Below are positions 22,601 through 32,307 of a stretch of DNA of 64,000 bases, piece after piece; positions within the stretch are counted from its first letter, which is position 1, and each line of letters opens with the position of its first letter. The stretch is from Gordius sp. MW1 (taxonomy: Eukaryota > Nematomorpha > Gordioida > Gordea > Gordiidae): NCBI GenBank assembly GCA_964036665.1, contig OZ038532.1, forward strand, positions 3,038,001 to 3,102,000. The letters run 5' to 3'. The position numbers were made by a program, and so were the translations under genes. Under the pieces are notes generated by a model that was not told the DNA's origin, ran no database searches, and saw nothing but the letters and a program-made list of their open reading frames with translations.

Positions 22601-25600
22601 CGCACGGCCAAAAAGTCTTATTATCAATGATAGTAACAAGAACAATCATAAGAGTCAAAAAAAACTCCGGGATTCTAACCCCAAAACTAGTTAAATTGCA
22701 TAGCAATTACCAAAATTTAAATATAGATATACTTATGCATTAATTTAACGTAGCAATTAAAACCCGACCCCGCCCGAAAGCGAGGGAGATAGAGATGAGG
22801 GGTGGGGCACCTCTTGATAGAGATGAGGGGTGGGGCAACTCTTTCTCATGCATTAATTTAAAAAAGCGATAACCTAATATACCCAATGCAAATAGATAGG
22901 GAGGGTAACGGACGACGGACGACGGACGGACACCAAAAAACGATCCCATAAATTGCATAGCAATTAAAAAAGAATAATGTTTAATAAATGTGAATTTATT
23001 TTACCTGGTTCGCAGACAGTATTATTTTTGGCTGACACAAAATTAGGTTTGCAAGCACAATGGCCCTTAATACATAATGAGTGTTGATTATAAGCTAAGC
23101 ATTCGGCAGAACTTTGGCATACAGAAGAAATTTTTTTCCCTGTCAAAAAGAAAACATAAGAATGATATATTTTTTTTCAAAAAAATATATAAATTAAATA
23201 AACTCGGGCCTTCGGCAATCGTGGGCAGGGGGAGGGGAGAAGGGGAAAGGAGAAGGGAAAAGGGGAAGGGAAGGGGGGACGACTCATCTTTACTTCGTAT
23301 AAATGTATCATATTTGCTATGCAATTTATGGGCGAGAAAGGTGGGAAGGGGCGAGAATGCCTATAGGGGGGTATTAAATGCCTAATGATTAATTAATTAT
23401 TAATACAAATTTTCCATTTATAGGCAAAATGTAATATAGGCAAAATGCAATATAGGCAAGGGTTAGGGTTAGATTTAGTGTTTGCATCTAGTTGCGTATT
23501 ACATTAGTTTTTACGGCCTTTAGTGGTTATGGGTCTAACAAACATTATATTATAAAACATCACAATGTTAAGAATTTGCAGAATTGTTGGGAAAAATTTT
23601 GTTGAATTTGAACAATTTTTAATTAAAAAAATCAAAAATTTGGCGAATGGTCATTTTTTCTCCATTGGTCAGTACCAACAGATACTCTATAAGTCAATGA
23701 TAGCCAAAAAAACGGAAAAAAAAATTAGATGCTCACTTTGGCCAATGGTCATTTTTTTCCATCGGTCAGCAGCCAGCACACGGTAAAAATGGATATAAAT
23801 TCATAAAAGTAAAAAAAAACGAAAAAAGAATTTTCGAATCACATTTTGGCCAATGGTCAATTTATTCCATTGGTCAGCAGCCAGCGGACGGCCAAAAAGT
23901 CATAATAGCAATGGTAGGAACAGGAACAATCATAATAGTCAAAAAAAAACGAAAAAAATAATTTCGATTCACATTTTGGCCAATGGTCATTTTTTCCATC
24001 GGTCAGGAGCCAGCGGACGGCCAAAAAGTCATAATAGCAATGGTAGTAACAGGAATAATCATAATAGTCAAAAAAAAAACGAAAAACCAAACTTGGATTC
24101 ACATTTTGGCCTATGGTCATTTTTTTCATTGGTCAGCAGCCAGCAGACGGCCAAAAAGTCATAATAGCAATGGTAGTAACAGGAACAATCATAATAGTCA
24201 AAAAAAACGAAAAAATAATTGGATTCACATTTTGGCCAATGGTCATTTTTTCTTTAGTCAGCAGCCAGTGGACGGCCGAAAAGTCGTATTAGCAATGGTA
24301 GTAACAGGAACAATCATAATAGTCAAAAAAAAAAAAACTTGGATTCACATTTTGGCCAAAGGTCATTTTTTTCATTTGTCAGCAGCCAGCAGACGGCCAA
24401 AAAGTCTTATTATCAATGGTAGTAACAAGAACAATCATAAGAGTCTAAAAAAACTCCGAGATTCTAACCCAAACCCTTGTAGTGGAGGGCATAGGGTAAT
24501 TATAGCAATTAATATCAATGTTACCCAATTCAAAAACGAATAGATATACTTATGCATTAATTTAACGTAGCAATTAAAACCCGACCCCGCCCGAAAGCGA
24601 GGGAGGTGGGGCATCTCTTATGCATTAATTTAAAAAATAACACAGCGAGGTAGATAGAGATGAGGGGTGGGGCACCTCTTTCTCATGCATTAATTTAAAA
24701 AATCGATAACCCAATATACCCAATGCAAATAGATAGGGAGGGTAACGGACGGACGGACAACGGACGGACGGACGGGCGAACGGACAACCAAAAACGAGCC
24801 CATAAATTGCATAGCAATTAAAAGGTAATCAGTCAGGCCCAAAAACGAAAATTGAATTTGGACTCTGGCGAGGTCGAAGAATTTTAAGCCAACCAGAGGT
24901 CATTAGCAAGTCTATATGCGAAAGCAAAATAAAAGTCTTTTACAGAAATACAAATTTCCACGGCAATAATTGAAAAATTACAAGTTGGACAGGACGGACG
25001 GACAACCCAAAACGAGCACATTAATTGCATAGCAATTCATAATTATCGAGTTTAAATAAATTTTAAAATGTTCAAAAAGTCAATGAAGAAAATACCTTGG
25101 GAACATTTAGTTCCTTTTAGGTAGTAGCCTACATGACACCTACACAAAAATTTTCGACAATTCCCATTGGGACAATTTGCGTCCGTCTCGCAAATTTTTT
25201 CTATCATTAAGAAAAAACAAGAATTTATATACAAAAAATTTAAGATTTAAAATAAAGAAAAAACAGTGATTTTCTCTTATGTTTCTATATTTTTTTAAAA
25301 ATAAATATAAAATTTAAAGTAACGTTTCACGCATCCAATTTCAGTTTCGAAATGATCTTTCTGACATTGACATATTTTGTCAGCATTACATATCGAATTG
25401 GTTTTGTAATTTTCACATTCGCTATCAACACTACATGATTTTCCGAGATCGTCTGAAAATTTATAAAATTAATTCCCAAATCAAATTTTGGGGGTGAAAA
25501 AATCAAATTTTTGTATGTTTTTGGTTATTTTTACCTTGCAGAATTTTAATGCAATTTGTAAATTCAAATTTATAGCCGATAGAACAATTGCACCGTTTAT

Positions 25601-25953
25601 TGTAGCAATTATCGGACTCGCATTCACTATTATTCTCACAATGTCGGCTATATTCTAATCCTAGATGCCAAAAATCAATTAAAACTTTATAAAGAAATAA
25701 AACATTAAAATAAAATAAAATTTTTCAAATTTTTTTAAAGTAATGTTAATAAAAGACATTAAAAATATGTTGTTAAATTCTTACGTGGTGTACACTTGCC
25801 TTGGTAGAAATAATGTGTTTTAAAAGGACATCTACAGGTATTATTTACGCAGTGACGTAGAATACACCAGCCATTGTCACTACAATAATCACCAATAACC
25901 CTTACTATAATTACGTTTAAAATTATATAAAAAAAATATAAAATTAGTCGCAT
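18952..25953 (-). CDS. Putative type I membrane protein: five EB-like Cys modules, SEA-like region, TM, Tyr-rich tail
   Basis: Nine inferred exons on the minus strand: 25785-25953, 25533-25660, 25324-25452, 25096-25200, 23005-23139, about 20735-20860, about 20374-20540, 19795-19914 and 18952-19601, giving about 540 residues. Exon 1 starts with ATG at 25953 and a hydrophobic signal peptide. Exons 1-5 each carry one six- to eight-cysteine EB-like module, and the exon 1-5 junctions are phase 1, allowing module duplication. Exons 6-7 look like a SEA domain. Exon 8 is the only transmembrane segment. Exon 9 is a cytoplasmic tail rich in Tyr, Glu and Lys. I do not recognise an orthologue; a cell-surface receptor or adhesion role is inference. 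The exon 6/7 junction does not resolve cleanly. AATAAAG signals lie at 18811-18842. Confidence 0.7.
19795..19914 (-). CDS. Exon 8: transmembrane segment
   Basis: Acceptor attacag and donor gtaagc flank 120 nt. The exon encodes GSCSINKMLIKVSMAMGAL followed by IALILLIGSAYLGLILYL and KKN. That is one hydrophobic helix bounded by lysines, with KKN as the stop-transfer side, placing exon 9 in the cytoplasm. Conserved in B' at about 38105-38229. The exon was inferred from splice sites and hydrophobicity. Confidence 0.75.
19999..20115. mobile_element. MITE-like element with GGGCGTAGCC inverted ends
   Basis: Left end 'atgggcgtagccaagg' and right end 'cctggctaagcccat' are inverted repeats. The interior has G- and C-rich halves ('ttgcccccc'). 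The same family is at 26357-26523, 38313-38432 and 40993-41163, with partial copies at 4668-4812, 43752-43915 and 51106-51235. It lies in an intron of the EB-module gene. Non-coding. Confidence 0.65.
20374..20540 (-). CDS. Exon 7: second half of SEA-like region
   Basis: Encodes DSSNIYLIIYLKSVDDNISP then DMVEALTQDFNMDV and SSGTLIFEYSNIKIKPFS. The donor is ccattctcag|gttttt (minus strand, phase 1), matching the phase-1 acceptor of exon 8. The acceptor is near 20540 (tttaag or atcag), but neither choice keeps frame with exon 6, so that boundary is unsure. The strand-SS-strand pattern after a helical stretch resembles SEA domains. Conserved in B' at about 38690-38860. Confidence 0.6.
20735..20860 (-). 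CDS. Exon 6: first half of SEA-like region
   Basis: Acceptor attag before ccgaaatgac (minus strand) accepts the phase-1 end of exon 5. It encodes AEMTYDCIYKGVIFKEDF then SHLNQIKEIEKETLLKEIEL. The likely donor is aga|gtatac near 20738. Start 'YKGVIF' plus an amphipathic helix fits a SEA-domain N-terminus; this is a weak structural guess. Conserved at 39065-39187 in B'. Confidence 0.55.
21311..21382 (-). repeat. tRNA-derived SINE head
   Basis: The minus strand reads GCCAGCGTGGTATAGTGG, an A-box-like start. It continues through a GTG-containing anticodon-like loop to GGGGTTCAAGTCAGGG. The acceptor arms do not pair, so it is not a functional tRNA. Related to 12912-12984. Confidence 0.6.
22105..22650 (+). 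repeat. CCAATGG-hairpin minisatellite, about five units
   Basis: Units of about 105-130 bp. The first three have 'caggacacggtaaaagtgga' and the last two 'cggacggccaaaaagtc', so two subfamilies sit side by side. Each has the CCAATGG/CCATTGG stem. Confidence 0.85.
23005..23139 (-). CDS. Exon 5: fifth EB-like cysteine module
   Basis: Acceptor ttgacag and donor gtaaaa flank 135 nt, phase 1 at both ends. It encodes CQSSAECLAYNQHSLC, IKGHCACKPNFVSAKNN and TVCEPG. The spacing (C-x5-C-x8-C-x4-C-x-C-x12-C) fits an EB module, an extracellular disulfide domain. In B' a 1-nt deletion shifts the frame. The exon lies between two intronic X-element insertions. Confidence 0.8.
23201..24821 (+). mobile_element. 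X-element in intron 4 (1.62 kb), empty site known
   Basis: AACTCGGGCC cap (here with the variant TTCGGCAATCG), G/A tract, subterminal repeat near 23317-23336, minisatellite 23640-24450, CGGA tract 24739-24785, and end GCAATTAA at 24821. B' reads ATTAAATA|AAGGTAATC at about 39478, so the insertion left little or no target duplication. Confidence 0.85.
23640..24450 (+). repeat. ~125-130-bp CCAATGG-hairpin minisatellite
   Basis: About six units at about 23640, 23735, 23846, 23976, 24106, 24231 and 24350. Spacing of the later units is about 125-130 bp. Each unit has the TTGGCCAATGG/CCATTGGTC stem and 'aatcataatagtcaaaaa'. Long open reading frames on both strands here are repeat artefacts. Confidence 0.9.
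24822..25037 (+). repeat. Older X-type 3' end shared by B and B'
   Basis: 'gacggacggacaacccaaaa' followed by 'cacattaattgcatagcaat' is an X-like 3' terminus. The preceding 'ggcccaaaaacgaaaattg' stretch is found in B' at 39478-39690. It therefore predates the B/B' duplication and lacks the AACTCGGGCC cap. Confidence 0.6.
25096..25200 (-). CDS. Exon 4: fourth EB-like cysteine module
   Basis: Acceptor atgatag and donor gtattt flank 105 nt. It encodes KICETDANCPNGNCRKFLC, RCHVGYYLKGTKCSQ. The compact spacing (C-x5-C-x4-C-x4-C-x-C-x8-C) is EB- or EGF-like. It ends in phase 1. B' (39749-39853) keeps all cysteines and gains small substitutions. Confidence 0.8.
25324..25452 (-). CDS. Exon 3: third EB-like cysteine module
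   Basis: Acceptor tttcag before acgatctcgg, phase 1. It encodes DDLGKSCSVDSECENYKTN, SICNADKICQCQKDHFETE and IGCVK. The donor is either c|gttact at 25323 (keeps phase 1, preferred) or gc|gtgaaa slightly earlier. B' copy at 39979-40104. Confidence 0.75.
25533..25660 (-). CDS. Exon 2: second EB-like cysteine module
   Basis: Acceptor catctag and donor gtaaaa, phase 1 at both ends. It encodes LEYSRHCENNSECESDNC, YNKRCNCSIGYKFEFTNC and IKILQ, an EB-like pattern. B' copy at 40189-40312 is similar, with a small deletion near 40225. Confidence 0.8.
25785..25953 (-). CDS. Exon 1: signal peptide and first EB-like module
   Basis: ATG at 25951-25953 (minus strand) opens MRLILYFFYIILNVIIVRVI, a signal-peptide-like hydrophobic stretch. 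DYCSDNGWCILRHCVNNTC and RCPFKTHYFYQGKCTP follow. The donor is cac|gtaaga, phase 1. In B' the initiating ATG is ATA and the signal peptide frame is lost. Confidence 0.8.
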
Positions 25954-26039
25954 ATATGTCTCTAAATTTTACGTTACATTTTTTCATATTTAAACTCTAC
26001 ATTCATTAGTTTTTACCGATGTAAGTTTATTTTAATTAT

Positions 26040-26960
26040 TTAAAGATACGAAATTATAAATAAAAAGTTGGACAGTCTCAGAATTACATAGCAATTTAGT
26101 TTACATTATATAGGCATAATTTATATTAAAAGGTTGTCGTGGGCTCATAAGAAGATTAAAATGGCTATTTTTATTTTATTTTAAATTTAAAGAAATTTTC
26201 ACAGCTTCGAGATTTTTATGAAATATACTTTAAAAGAATAGGTAAGAGGTATTGTTAATTCAAGAAAATTGCGCAAAATATTGTCAATATATTGAATTGT
26301 TAATAAATTTAACCTAATCACTAATTTTATTATACAAAATTTCTGGTGGTTTTATCATGGGCGTAGCCACTAGCCAGTATTGGGATTAGAGGGGGCAATA
26401 ATAATTTAGGGAGGTGTAAAATGATCATTTATTGAAATAGCCATAATTTTAATAAATTTCAACAAATTTTGAGGATTTAGAAGGGTCAGCCACCCTCCCT
26501 GCCCCCCCCCCGGCTAGCCCCATGAATTTTACCTTGTAATTTCATCATTATAATAATAGTTTTTTGTTAATCAACATTAAAAATGAAATAAACAATTTAT
26601 TTATTTTTAATTTTATGAACTTAAAAAATAAAAAAACTTACGGATAGGGTCCCTAGTAGTCATAGTAAGGTAACCAGGACTTGATAATGATGAGAATAAA
26701 AATAGGAGGAAAGTGATATAGTATAAATAGTGTGGCCTTCTTGTGTCTTCCACTTTCATTTCAATAAATCACTGTTTTTTTACAAATTTAGAAACCTACA
26801 TTCTTTACCACTTTTTATGATGACAAAGTTACACAAAAATAATAATTTTAAAATGTATACCTGTTTGCATCAGAGGTCTTGTTTAGATTTTTCTGCTCCC
26901 CGGCCCGGTCCAATTTTATATTGACCGACCGGGCACCTTACCTAAACTGCCCAGCCCGAA
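26040..26960. other. Upstream flank of gene B; MITE and hAT-like GC-rich remnant
   Basis: Conserved with 40680-41620. Contains a GGGCGTAGCC MITE (26357-26523) and a GC-rich hAT-like remnant (26893-26958, 'ccggcccggtccaattttat'). The promoter of the gene in B should lie between 25954 and about 26350, but no clear TATA or initiator stands out in this AT-rich sequence. Confidence 0.5.
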
Positions 26961-27299
26961 AATATAATTTTTTTTTTAATTTTTAGTATAATAGTTTTGT
27001 GATATTTTTCAAAATAAATTGATTCGATTCTAGATTTGGTTGGAGGGGAACTACGAATAATACATATACAACAATCAAATAGAAAAGTGACAAAATACTA
27101 CATGAAAACCAACTATATAAAAGAACATACTTAGAAATAATAAATCCATCATATAAACTGGGGGGTTTTATTAATGATCTCGTAAGAATGATAAAAAATA
27201 TAGATTGCCCGAATCTTCTGCATATGGTTTTATGTTTATATTTAAAATTCTCAAAAAATTTGTTATTCATAAAAACAATACACATGCAGAAGAACATCA

Positions 27300-27735
27300 A
27301 TTGTAGAATTTAAGCGAAGCACTACAAAGAATTCAACGTGCAGGAATGAAAGCAAGAAGGGGAAAAGTAAAGTTCTTTCAAGAAACTGTCGTCTATCTAG
27401 GACATAAAATTTACGCGACTGAATCACCCTAACACATGAAAGGGTCGAAGCAATAAAAAATTGTAAGACGCCGATGAATGAAAAAGAATTGCGGGCATTT
27501 GGGCTTGTCAACTATCAAGAAATACCGCGATTGCACGAAAAATGCATGGAACTATTACATTCCCAAACAAGTTCCTCTCATAGGATGGTGTTGAATGCAG
27601 AGAGAAAACGATATTTTTAATGAAGTTAAATATTCGTTTTCATCTTCTGATACTATTGTTCCTTTTTAGACAAGTTTACCTCTAATATTATCAGTTAACG
27701 TCTCTGAGTTCGGGATTAGGAGCGTCCTCCGAGCC
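27300..27735 (+). pseudogene. Gypsy-type reverse transcriptase/RNase H remnant
   Basis: The plus strand, with several frameshifts, reads LQRIQRAGMKARRGKVKFF, VVYLGHKI, an ELRAFxGLVNY-like stretch, and LILSVNVSEFGI. That order matches the thumb/connection region and RNase H start of a Ty3/gypsy pol (YLGH and the LxLSxDAS block). It is unrelated in sequence to the intact-order gypsy at 6378-16018. B has no counterpart at 16480, so it is an insertion in B' bounded by GC-rich hAT-like stretches. Confidence 0.6.
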
Positions 27736-27879
27736 CGGCCCGATCCCTAAAGTCTTTTTTTTATTTTTAGCCCACCAAATTTTTCAAAAAGATACTTTTG
27801 AAAAATTTGATTTGCACAAATTTTTTAACCATATAAATATAAAATGCATTAAATTTTTATTAATCGTAACATGTTTTAT

Positions 27880-28012
27880 AAATAGTTCGATTCGGGCAGG
27901 GCTTGGATGCCCGATTATTTTATTAAATTATGCCTGATCCCGGCCCGACATCTGATTGAGTCGGGCTCGGGCCGGGTCGGCCTTCGGGCGGCCCTTGCAG
28001 TGTTCTACATTT
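27880..28012. repeat. GC-rich hAT-like terminal remnant
   Basis: The stretch 'gggctcgggccgggtcggcc' then 'ttcgggcggcccttgcag' is the type of end seen in hAT elements with CCCG-rich subterminal repeats. No target duplication identified. It borders the gypsy remnant. Confidence 0.4.
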
Positions 28013-28763
28013 AGGGCATATAGTTTTTAAATTTTTTCTAATAAATTTATTTATGACATCAAGTTTATTTAATCATAAATGATGAAATATTTAAAATTAA
28101 ATTAGCGACATTTATTTTATATTTTTTTTTAAATTTAAGCGGTATTTAAAATAGAATACACGTTACATTTTCATAAATTATTTTTTAAGTCTTTACAGAT
28201 TTGTGAAATTATATGGAATATTACAACGTAGTTGTTATAGGATACTTCGGTAATATTCTTATGTGCCTGACTTAATTTTCGTATTTTTAATTTCCTTTTG
28301 CCTTTACCTAAAATAATTAATAATAAAATTTTATAAATATCTAAAATTGTTAAACGTTTTTAGTGCGTTAAATAAACGTTTTAATAATAAAATTACTTGT
28401 AGACCCATCTGTACAATCTTAGTCGTTAACAGTCTAAACAAAGCAATTTATTAAATGAAATTAAAATAAATTTACTGCTCAAGATTTTGCAGATGATTTT
28501 GAACCGCGGTTTTCGAAATATTCTAAAATATATTCACGATCGATGCTAGAATTCCTGTTTTTCATTATTAATTGGGGAGTTTTCTCAAAATTTTAAATAA
28601 TATTTTGGCCAAATCTCCTTTCTGACCCAAAACTTGCATAAAATATTTAAGATCAACATTATCTTTCAAAGCTTTCGTAGCCATTTGTTATTTATAACAT
28701 AAAATTAGGTAATAATCATTGCTTTTACCAATTTATAAATATATAATGTATTTTATTGTTATA

Positions 28764-31452
28764 CTAGCTGTGCCCGGCCAAGCGTTGCTTTGGCTTAGTC
28801 CTTAATTAGCTAAATAATTAGTATGAATTAATAAAACATTTATGAAAAATTTTGGGTCAATCGTTTATGATGTAAAAAATATAGGGAAAGGCATACTTAT
28901 TCATAATTAAATAGATATATAATAGTTTAAAATACTTATAAGGTATTTGTTAATTTTACATGTTGAAAAGTGCGATGTTAGCGATAATATGCATAGTTGG
29001 GTAACAAAAATTTATAAACCATTGCAATGGCTAAGCCCATGGGTATATTAATTTTGATTGTACATATACGGGTTTCAGTTTACCTGAGTGATGTTAAGAT
29101 ATTCCCGACCCGTCGGGCCAGGTTCGGGCCTGTCTTCGGACGGCCGAAAGAAAGCTATGCTTAATTTATTGAATAAGGATAAAACTGGGAGATTGATATG
29201 GTTGGTGGGGAAGAAACATATTGCTATTAGTAGATAGGCTAAAATGAAGATATATACAGCTTCACATGTTTTGGAGTTATAAAATTTAAAAATGCACGTG
29301 TCCAGTCAAAATCGTGGCTTCTTCAACGTTGCACATCAGCATTTAACAGCGAGACGTAAACCATTGCAAAGTTTTGGCTGACTGAAATTACATATCGCGA
29401 TACTTGGTATGCCAATTTTTAAATGCAAAATGTGAGGTGGAATCCCTGCCAGATCATTTGAATTGAAAGATTCGATTAGATAATTTGCGTCATCAATAAC
29501 AAAAGCAGTGTCAACCGCTTTGTAAGTAATTGGATTGCCTTGGATGTTAGACAGAATGAGATTGTTAAGCTCGTTGACGTCATTATTTTTGGGGGCGAGA
29601 ATAGCCAGTTGGCGGAGCCAAAATCGCTCATGACAATGGGCGTTAATATTTGGAAACATTTTATCAACCAAGCAGTTTAGATGGAACAAAATTGCAAATG
29701 TTGGTAGGAAAAGATATCCGTCCTGAGCATATATCAACGTGCACGGTTCCCTTCCCAATTTCTAGCAATTAATGGGAGAATCTCTCACATACAGGATGAT
29801 TTTGAAATACTACACTCATATTAGTAGTTAGATTTAATGTTTTGATATAAGGCAACAAAATAGAATAATTTAAGCAGGCATTAATTTCGTCCGCAGGGGT
29901 GGATCGTAAGAGAACCGGTAAAGTTTGCCTGAAATCTCCTGCAAGCAATAACCTTGCGTTACCAACAGGTTTGAGGGTTCTTTGTAAATCTTGCGATTAC
30001 CGATTAGAGCTTAGAACAATTTTTCATAATCCATTGTGCATTCACCCCAAACGATAAGCTTGCACTTTTGAAATACTCTACCCATTCCATTTGTTCTGGA
30101 AATGTTGCACATTAGAGTTTCACAGTAATAAGCGTTTAAAGGCAATTTTTATGCTGAATGAGCAGTTTTTCTACCGGGTAATTATGTGACAGCCCTTCCG
30201 GAAGACGCTAGAGCCACGGCCATATTAATTTGGGAACGAATAGTTGCCAGAGCTGTCAGTAGGAAAACTTTACCAGTTCCTCCTCAAGCATCTAAGAAGA
30301 AAACTTCTCCTTAATCTTTATTAACAGCAAGCAAAATCTTATTGTAAATGGCTTTTTGTTGCGTCGCTATCTTTGGAACATTAGATCGCATGAAAGACAA
30401 AAGATCATCTTGGTTGTATTTTTGTTTAAGATGTAAGTCTATATACATTGGAGCAGCAGCATATCGACATAATGCAGGCATACCCAGTTGATTCAAAGCT
30501 TTGTTTCGAGTTTTTAAGCATAAATCTTATAATACTTTTTGTAGCAAACGACAATCCAGGTTTTGGATTAGGGGGGGGGGGGGGGGGTGGGGGGCGTTTT
30601 AAGTTCAATTAGGGGGGAGGCAAAATATAAATTTTTAAGGGTTTTGTATTTAAATTGTTTTTTGTCATTTAAGGGGGGGGCCTAAACCCAAGAGTTATCT
30701 ACCTAGACTATTGCGTTCCGCATTGAATGGTTGCCAGCTACCACCATCCTCTGTTGATCTTCTTTTTTATAAAGGATACCCATCACTGCCCGTAATCTCT
30801 AACTAATGTAGAGCAGACGTTCCGATTCAATTTTGGCTAACATATTGCTTTGATGGAATATTTGGCGGCATTTTAAATATGTTCTTCGTGCTCTCGAAGC
30901 ATTATTTTGTATGAATAATAGCTCATATAACTGCATTTCAAGTTTGTTGGTTAAACATTGTCTGCATTTATCAACTTACCGTTATAATCTTTTTGTACTT
31001 TAATATTAATAACCGAACTTCATAAAAATAACAAAAAAGCACGAAACGTGGGAATATTTCTAAAAGCGCGCGTTATATTTATTTAAGAAAATGGTGATGT
31101 TTGACGGTATCGAGAATATTTGTTTGTTACAGCTTTAAATATTGTAAAAAATACGGGCGTAGTTGAGTAAAAAATTGAGACACAGATGACAAAGCAATTG
31201 TGGAAAAAGTTTAAGGCAAAAAGTAGCACCATAAGATAAATAAGTACAAAAAACGTAGTATAAATAATCCGCTAGATGGCGGTATAGACTACCAAAAAAC
31301 ATGGTTCCCGCTATCGCAGGTTGATAAAAAGTATCTATAGACCATCTACAATGCTAAGGCAATAATCTGGCCAAATTTGGTGGCAATCGGTTGAGAACTC
31401 TAAAAGTTATTAGCGTACAAAAAAACGGGACTTAGATTTTTATATATATAGA
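28764..31452 (-). mobile_element. Degenerate autonomous Helitron
   Basis: The minus strand starts TCTATATATATA at 31452 and ends GGGCACAGCTAG at 28764, with the same GCCAA/TTGGC hairpin as the Helitron at 1031-4170. It is inserted between A and T. B shows the unoccupied site near 17775 ('ttattgattttatttagaaac'). It carries helicase remnants, poly-G tracts (30571-30600, 30673-30682) and a GC-rich hAT-like piece near 29100-29145. Confidence 0.9.
29339..30330 (-). pseudogene. Helitron PIF1-like helicase remnant
   Basis: The minus strand in several frames reads: Walker A GGTGKVFLLTALATIRSQ (Thr to Val in GGTGKT), the Walker B region CKLIVWGECTM (usually VWDE), LLAGDFRQTLPV-like remnants, then RFWLRQLAILAPKNNDVN and GIPPHILHLKIGIPS with LCNGLRLAVKC. 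The order and motifs are those of the helicase domain of Helitron RepHel proteins. No Rep (HUH) domain is visible, and both nucleotide-binding motifs are mutated, so it is dead. RepHel nicks and unwinds DNA for rolling-circle transposition. Confidence 0.88.
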
Positions 31453-31664
31453 TTAAGAAACTTATCATATGCTAAAATTGTAAAAAATTTGAAAAATTAG
31501 TCGTTTAACTTCGTCCGATGAATAAAAAAGGTTAATTTTTATTAAATTAAGCTATAAAATTTTCTTAAAATAGCCAAATTGTTGTTTAATTTTAAAATTC
31601 ATGATAAATAGATATAAATAATATTTTTAAAATATTTAAATTTTAATAAATTATTTTTAAATCG

Positions 31665-32279
31665 TGTTAACACATAACATGAACAACATATTCACACATA
31701 TTAATACATAACATGAACACCGAACACACACATGTTAACCCATAACATGAACAATATATACACATATGTTAACCCAAACATGAACAACATATACACACAT
31801 GTTAATACATAACATGAACAACGTATACACACATATTAATACATAACATAAACAAATATATACACATATGTTAACTCATAACATGAACAACATATACACA
31901 CATGTTAATACATAACATGAACAACGTATACACACATGTTAATACATAACATAAACAACAGACATTCATTCATGAATGATATGATTATCTAGAACAAAGA
32001 TACACGTCGTGATAACATACTCACGTACATTCAATTTCAAACAACATCACCTATTTACATACATTCAAACATCATCATCCTTTACTTAAGCATTATCATT
32101 TACTTTATTTACTTAATCATATCTTACATATTTTACTATTATATTTCATTATACATATTTTCAGTATTTCAATAAACTTCCATAATTTCCATAAACATTT
32201 TGATCTTACATATTTTACTATTATATTTCATCATACATATTTTCAGTATTTCAATAAACTTCCATAATTTCCATAAACA
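31665..32279 (+). repeat. BEL 5' LTR with internal tandem repeats
   Basis: Begins TGTTAACACA and ends CCATAAACA. The first 300 bp is an array of ~35-45-bp units ('cataacatgaacaacatata' plus 'cacacatgttaat'). A ~78-bp unit is duplicated near the 3' end (about 32130-32201 and 32208-32279). 'tttggtccttcgagc' follows directly, as seen after BEL LTRs. Confidence 0.7.
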
Positions 32280-32307
32280 TTTTGGTCCTTCGAGCAGGAT
32301 ACCAGAT

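Larger units (their letters stand above)
20926..22967 (+). mobile_element. X-element in intron 5 (2.04 kb), empty site known
   Basis: AACTCGGGCC cap, G/A-rich tract, subterminal TTGCTATGCAATTTATGGGC near 21032-21051, then internal modules and a CGGA tract (22907-22930). It ends with the GCCCATAAATTGCATAGC half and GCAATTAA at 22967. B' reads straight through at about 39240. It contains an inverted tRNA-derived head (21311-21382), a Helitron-5'-like repeat (21585-21720), unassigned AT-rich sequence (21720-22100) and a CCAATGG minisatellite (22105-22650). Confidence 0.85.

Noticed and set aside
23853-24543. Long open frames of 90-186 residues on both strands
   Set aside because: They are translations of the CCAATGG minisatellite, with repeated peptides in every frame.
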